Assembly (NCBI RefSeq): GCF_024500045.1 | Contig: NZ_JTEO01000004.1 | Coordinates: forward strand, 682,001 to 746,000 | Origin: Methanolobus chelungpuianus | GTDB taxonomy: Archaea; Halobacteriota; Methanosarcinia; Methanosarcinales; Methanosarcinaceae | Direction: 5' to 3' | DNA length: 64,000 nucleotides | In this document: positions 63,842 through 64,000 of the stretch, one piece after another | Layout of the letters: each line of letters starts with the position of its first letter | Position numbering within the stretch: position 1 is the stretch's first letter | The notes under the pieces: generated by a model | Database searches by the model: none | Seen by the model: the letters and a program-made list of their open reading frames with translations, nothing else | Told to the model about the DNA's origin: nothing | Program-made: the position numbers and the translations under genes

Positions 63842-64000
63842 TCATACCTCAGTGATCGGTATGGAACCTCCCAGGTAATGATCAAAAAGGTCCCTGCTCC
63901 ACTGATAGGACCGAGGGTCATTGCATAATAATTGCTTGTAACTGAAATCCTTGTTCTTTGAAAGCAGCCTCAGGATAAAACAAGAATCCGTTATTGACAG
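63842..64000 (-). CDS. FilR1/DUF1724-family regulator 8, C-terminal part (runs off window)
   Basis: The last 52 codons of another paralogue on the minus strand, with its stop at 63844-63842. SYKQLLCNDPRSYQW, then SRDLFDHYLGG and SIPITEV, match the ends of the other copies. The rest lies beyond 64000, so the array extends further. It is tail-to-tail with regulator 7. Confidence 0.8.
   Translation of the reverse strand: MSITDSCFILRLLSKNKDFSYKQLLCNDPRSYQWSRDLFDHYLGGSIPITEV

Noticed and set aside
1-64000. tRNA, rRNA or CRISPR array
   Set aside because: Scanning for T-loop motifs, rRNA-like stretches and regularly spaced repeats showed none. The tandem repeats found are coding or are the three-hairpin copies.

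Overview
The window comes from a methanogenic archaeon of the Methanosarcinales, probably a methylotrophic Methanosarcinaceae. The pointers are: a complete nine-gene A1AO ATP synthase operon in the Methanosarcina order H-I-K-E-C-F-A-B-D followed by a small ahaG-like gene; the siroheme-dependent (Ahb) heme pathway; an archaeal CcmE with a C-x3-Y motif; an FprA-type flavoprotein; DUF1638; and eight FilR1/DUF1724 winged-helix regulators, a family concentrated in methanogens. No tRNA, rRNA or CRISPR array was seen.

Layout. 1-5300: an AT-rich integrated element, all but one gene on the minus strand: primase-helicase (cut by the window edge), a small ORF, a ribbon-helix-helix-like micro-protein, a tyrosine recombinase and an unknown protein. 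5300-18100: accessory and housekeeping genes, including an acidic surface protein, a kinase-like/HAD pair, an MscS channel, a zinc-ribbon protein with Gly/Arg-rich repeats, HemD, an ACR3-like transporter, a DUF1538-DUF1538-P-II operon, a CPA2 antiporter, two decayed genes and a cupin. 18100-21240: DUF1638, a FetAB-like ABC exporter and a peroxiredoxin. 21227-29631: the ATP synthase operon. 29870-32514: radical SAM protein, polyprenyl synthase, CcmE and a CcmD-like peptide (minus). 32707-41679: a long plus-strand operon ahbD-ahbA-ahbB-sirC-hemA-hemB-hemL-hemC-pyrD-pyrK. 41744-54131: FeoA, U32 peptidase, deaminase, hybrid kinase, two secreted proteins, a SemiSWEET, a ferredoxin, two lipoproteins, FprA, a GerW-repeat protein and a hemerythrin. 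54365-64000: the FilR1-type regulator array, with a secreted cysteine-peptidase-fold protein, a UspA protein and structured intergenic DNA.

How the parts work together. The central 20 kb serves membrane bioenergetics: ATP synthase, heme synthesis from glutamyl-tRNA through siroheme, cytochrome c maturation, and a prenyl synthase that could supply the methanophenazine side chain. Redox and oxygen defence is scattered through the rest (peroxiredoxin, FprA, hemerythrin, ferredoxin, cupin).

The least explained signal is a three-copy structured element at 5422-5529, 57229-57329 and 58585-58694. Each copy folds into three hairpins whose stems differ by compensatory changes while the loops stay conserved. 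Two copies sit head-to-head with FilR1-type regulator genes and share a conserved TATA box and upstream box on the minus strand. I read it as a small-RNA family tied to the regulator array. Strand and function are inferred, not proven.
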